From positions 1 through 8,399 of the forward strand of contig CALKUG010000072.1 in assembly GCA_937996765.1 (NCBI GenBank): a stretch of DNA of 8,399 nucleotides, in the 5' to 3' direction. This document shows, in pieces, positions 5,411 through 8,399 of this stretch. Within the stretch, counting starts at the first letter, position 1. Every line of letters begins with the position of its first letter. The translations under genes were made by a program, and so were the position numbers. The notes under the pieces were generated by a model, which did no database searches, was not told the DNA's origin, and saw nothing but the letters and a program-made list of their open reading frames with translations. The stretch is from an uncultured Ignavibacteria bacterium. GTDB lineage: Bacteria > Bacteroidota > Ignavibacteria > Ignavibacteriales > Ignavibacteriaceae.

Positions 5411-8399
5411 ATGATAGTACTTTACTCTTTCCGGAATAAGATAAAAATTAACATAATAGTGTTGTTGATATTATGTTGTTTTTTCCCCGCGCTGCTTCTT
5501 GCCCAAAAAACTCTTATAAAAAGATTTACCTCAGAACAGGGACTTTCTCAAAACACCGTTAATGCAATTATTGAAGATTCACGTGGCTTTATCTGGATTG
5601 CCACAAATGATGGGCTCAATAGATTTGACGGTTATGAGTTCAAAGTAATTAACACTACTCCCGGGTCTAAACAAGGTCTTAAATCAAATTCGATTATTTC
5701 TTTAGCCAAAGACAATTACGAGAATATTTGGATTGGCTCTAAGCTTGGTGGACTTGCATCATACAATTTGTTATCGGGAGAAATTAAGAGCTTTTCCGAT
5801 TTAGACGGCTTCCCTAAAGGGTTTGAGCATACTACGGTCTATGATCTTTTTATTTCGGACGATGATATATGGATTGCAACCTCAGATTTTGGACTTTTAA
5901 AGTATAACATCATCACAAAGAAAATAAGTGAATTCTCGCCTACAACTTCCAAATCGATTGTAAACGAACAAGTTATAACCGTTGCCGTTAATAGTGATGG
6001 AAAAATTTGTTTTGGTGATCAATACGGGCGTGTATATTTGCTCAATCCTGAGACTAGTGATATAAAATTATTTAAGGTTTCTCCTACTATAGTTACATCC
6101 ATCATTTCTGATGGCAATAATGGATTCTATGTAGCTACCGGTGAATATGGAATATGGAAGATTTCAGCTGAAGGCGAATTATCCAATTTTTCAGAAAGAC
6201 TCTCCGCTACTATAAAAAACAAAGTACGGTTTTCGGTTAATCTACTTTTGAATGACAATGCACTTTGGATTTCGGGATCACTTTACGGTTTAATGCGTCT
6301 CGATTTACAAACACTTTCCTTAGAATCCATACCACTTTCGCATACTGCTATTGATGATTATTCGACAACAAATCCATCGGCGTTATTTTTCGACGAAATG
6401 GGAAGTCTTTGGGTAGGAACCAATGGTTACGGCCTTTCATTATTAACCACTAATAAAAAATCTCTATCAACAGTTTCTTGGAAAAATAAAAAAAATGTAA
6501 ATTTTTCTGTAAAAAGTATAAGGAGTCTCTATGAGTATAAAGATATCCTTCTCATCGGTGGATATTTTGGCCTCCAAAAGTTTAACAGAATCACAGGCGA
6601 AATAAAAACAATTATGGCGGGTGAGGTGCCTTACGATATTCAACATTTTGAAGATGAACCTGATGATATTGTATGGATAAGTTTCGAAAGCATGCCCTCG
6701 CGAGTTATGAGATTTAATATAACAACCGGCGCGCGAGAAACTTACAATTTCCCACCACTTCCTTTGGGTGGAGGAGTAGTAAGACCTGTTTACACCATGC
6801 AAAAAGATCGGAATGGAATAATCTGGTTGGGTGGGTACTTTGGATTATTTTCTTTTGACCCTAAAACTAAAATGTTCAAAGATATTTTTTACTCCACACA
6901 TCCAAACAAGGGTAGGAGAGAACTTGAATTAATAGTTGGATTAGTTTACGACGATGAAAACAATAGATTATGGGTGGCAACGGAAACAAACGGATTGTTT
7001 AGTTATTACCCCGACAAAGATTCCTTAGTAAAGGAAAAATTAAATCTTCCAAAAACATACGATAATTCCGCACTTAAAATAACCGGAATTGTTGATAATA
7101 TTGATGAAATTATCATTGCAACTTCCGGTTTGGGAATGATTCTCATGAATAAGGATGGGGGTGTTTCAAAAGTAGTAACTACTTCTGAGGGTCTCTCCAA
7201 TAATGTAACTTATGGTGTCTTAATAGATTCCAAAAATAATTACTGGATCTCGACGAATTGGGGAATAACTATTTGGAATCGGAATCAAAATGCTTTTTCA
7301 TACTTGGATATGTCTGATGGCTTGACCAATAACGAGTTTAATCGAAATGCTTTTGTTTTAGGAAATTCGGGTATCATGTACTTTGGCGGAATAGATGGAG
7401 TAACTTATTTCTTGCCGGAAGAAATTCGTTTTAGTCAAGTGAGCCCGCGATTATATTTAGTGGGTGTTGAAATAAATTCATCTCCCTATGAATCAAAAAA
7501 AATGGTTGAGTATATAGACACCATCGAAACAGATTACGAGGGCAGGTTCATCCAATTAAAAATTGCAGGTTTACATTATGCTTTTTCTGACCAATTGCAG
7601 TATGAATATCGAATAGACGGAGTGAGTGATAATTGGATTCGATTGGGGACTAACAGGACTATTTCTATTGCTACTGTGCACCCTGGAGAATATACTATAC
7701 GCGTGAGAGTATTAAACGAAGATGGGTATGTTTCACCTCAAGAGATGCAAATTGCACTTATTATTAATCCTCCGTTTTGGGAAACTACAATATTTCGGTT
7801 TTTAATTGTTCTAATGCTTGCAGTTTTGGTTGTAGGAAATGTTAAGTATAGATCTGGATTGGCGAAATCGAGAAGGCGTGATTTAGAAGAGGAAGTTGAA
7901 AAACGAACAAAAGAGATTATAACACAACAAGCATTACTTGAGGAACAAAAAAATCAAATTTTAATTAGTAACGAGAAGCTCTCGTATGAGCTGGCAGCAA
8001 AAGATAAATTCTTTGCAATTATTGCTCATGATTTAAAGAATCCTTTTTCTTCATTGATTGGATTTAGTGAAATATTAGACGAAGAATACCATGACCTTAC
8101 AGAGGAAGAACGAATAGAATATATTAAGATCATCCGTTCGGTATCAAAATCCTCATTGGATTTGTTGTTAAACTTATTAGAATGGGCTCGGCTTCAAACG
8201 GGCAAAATATCATTTGAGCCAACACGGGTAAATCTATCTGAACTTATTGAAAACGAATTAATATTGCTTAGTAATTCAGCATTCGAAAAAAATGTGACCA
8301 TAAATCATTCAATAAACGACTCAATTGTCTATAACATGGATCCTTTTATGATGTCAACCGTGTTAAGAAATTTAGTTTCAAATGCGATTAAGTTTACAC
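5411..8399 (+). CDS. Double-propeller/Y_Y_Y sensor histidine kinase, 3' truncated by the window
   Basis: A two-component sensor; 996 residues are visible and the frame is open to the window end. A signal peptide or anchor covers about 12-31 (likely cut after LLLA). Fourteen propeller-blade motifs (W-[IV]-x-[TG/ST]-x-x-x-G-[LI] type) run from about 61 to 668, for example IWIATNDGLNRFD at 61-73 and NYWISTNWGITIWN at 610-623, matching two seven-bladed propellers. A Y_Y_Y domain follows at about 712-785 (YEYRIDG, NW, PGEYTIRVRV), then one membrane helix (794-813) and a coiled coil (about 818-862). The HisKA H-box AHDLKNPF carries the phospho-acceptor His873, and the ATPase N-box NLVSNAIKFT carries Asn991 just before the cut. 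The sensor part is periplasmic and the kinase cytoplasmic. Whether a receiver or AraC-type domain follows, as in hybrid polysaccharide sensors, cannot be seen. The ATG at 5411 is the first start after an in-frame TAG at 5402. Confidence 0.95.
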   Translation, partial: MIVLYSFRNKIKINIIVLLILCCFFPALLLAQKTLIKRFTSEQGLSQNTVNAIIEDSRGFIWIATNDGLNRFDGYEFKVINTTPGSKQGLKSNSIISLAKDNYENIWIGSKLGGLASYNLLSGEIKSFSDLDGFPKGFEHTTVYDLFISDDDIWIATSDFGLLKYNIITKKISEFSPTTSKSIVNEQVITVAVNSDGKICFGDQYGRVYLLNPETSDIKLFKVSPTIVTSIISDGNNGFYVATGEYGIWKISAEGELSNFSERLSATIKNKVRFSVNLLLNDNALWISGSLYGLMRLDLQTLSLESIPLSHTAIDDYSTTNPSALFFDEMGSLWVGTNGYGLSLLTTNKKSLSTVSWKNKKNVNFSVKSIRSLYEYKDILLIGGYFGLQKFNRITGEIKTIMAGEVPYDIQHFEDEPDDIVWISFESMPSRVMRFNITTGARETYNFPPLPLGGGVVRPVYTMQKDRNGIIWLGGYFGLFSFDPKTKMFKDIFYSTHPNKGRRELELIVGLVYDDENNRLWVATETNGLFSYYPDKDSLVKEKLNLPKTYDNSALKITGIVDNIDEIIIATSGLGMILMNKDGGVSKVVTTSEGLSNNVTYGVLIDSKNNYWISTNWGITIWNRNQNAFSYLDMSDGLTNNEFNRNAFVLGNSGIMYFGGIDGVTYFLPEEIRFSQVSPRLYLVGVEINSSPYESKKMVEYIDTIETDYEGRFIQLKIAGLHYAFSDQLQYEYRIDGVSDNWIRLGTNRTISIATVHPGEYTIRVRVLNEDGYVSPQEMQIALIINPPFWETTIFRFLIVLMLAVLVVGNVKYRSGLAKSRRRDLEEEVEKRTKEIITQQALLEEQKNQILISNEKLSYELAAKDKFFAIIAHDLKNPFSSLIGFSEILDEEYHDLTEEERIEYIKIIRSVSKSSLDLLLNLLEWARLQTGKISFEPTRVNLSELIENELILLSNSAFEKNVTINHSINDSIVYNMDPFMMSTVLRNLVSNAIKFT

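Noticed and set aside
6467..6802. A 111-codon open frame on the minus strand inside the sensor kinase gene.
   Set aside because: It lies wholly opposite propeller-coding sequence with clear blade motifs, and its translation shows no recognisable features.

Overview
The window looks like an ordinary chromosomal stretch of an AT-rich member of the Bacteroidota, perhaps a marine or environmental flavobacterium- or cytophaga-like lineage. The strongest reason is the last gene, a periplasmic double-propeller/Y_Y_Y sensor histidine kinase, an architecture largely characteristic of that phylum. Low GC, AT-rich spacers, weak Shine-Dalgarno signals and the lipoprotein DNA/RNA endonuclease fit too. The genus cannot be told from the sequence. 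All recognisable genes lie on the + strand. I found no rRNA, tRNA, CRISPR array, insertion sequence or integrase.

Layout. Positions 41-2965 hold three closely packed genes: a membrane-anchored calcineurin-type metallophosphoesterase with a complete metal-binding residue set, a lipoprotein DRGH-type DNA/RNA non-specific endonuclease (GTG start), and a PLP-dependent enzyme of the ACC deaminase/D-cysteine desulfhydrase family that overlaps the nuclease by 11 bases. Its two specificity positions are both Thr, which argues against ACC deaminase. After 78 bases comes a full-length SulP anion transporter with a C-terminal STAS domain (3044-4699).

A 317-base non-coding region follows (4700-5016). 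It carries a perfect 18-bp palindrome and an 8-bp inverted repeat ahead of an unrecognised 92-residue membrane protein (5017-5295), which is closed by a clear intrinsic terminator. The last gene (5411 to the window edge) is the sensor kinase. Fourteen blade motifs can be counted, as expected for two seven-bladed propellers, followed by Y_Y_Y, one membrane helix, a coiled coil, a HisKA H-box (His873) and the start of the ATPase domain, where the window cuts it off.

How they work together. The first three genes are probably co-transcribed, perhaps with the transporter. No single pathway is evident beyond a loose sulfur link (a desulfhydrase-like enzyme beside a possible sulfate transporter), which is inference only. 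The sensor kinase has no visible target genes or cognate regulator in the window. I see no convincing new multi-gene system. The points most worth a second look are the palindrome and leader upstream of the small membrane protein, that protein itself, the substrate identity of the PLP enzyme, and the output domains of the truncated kinase.
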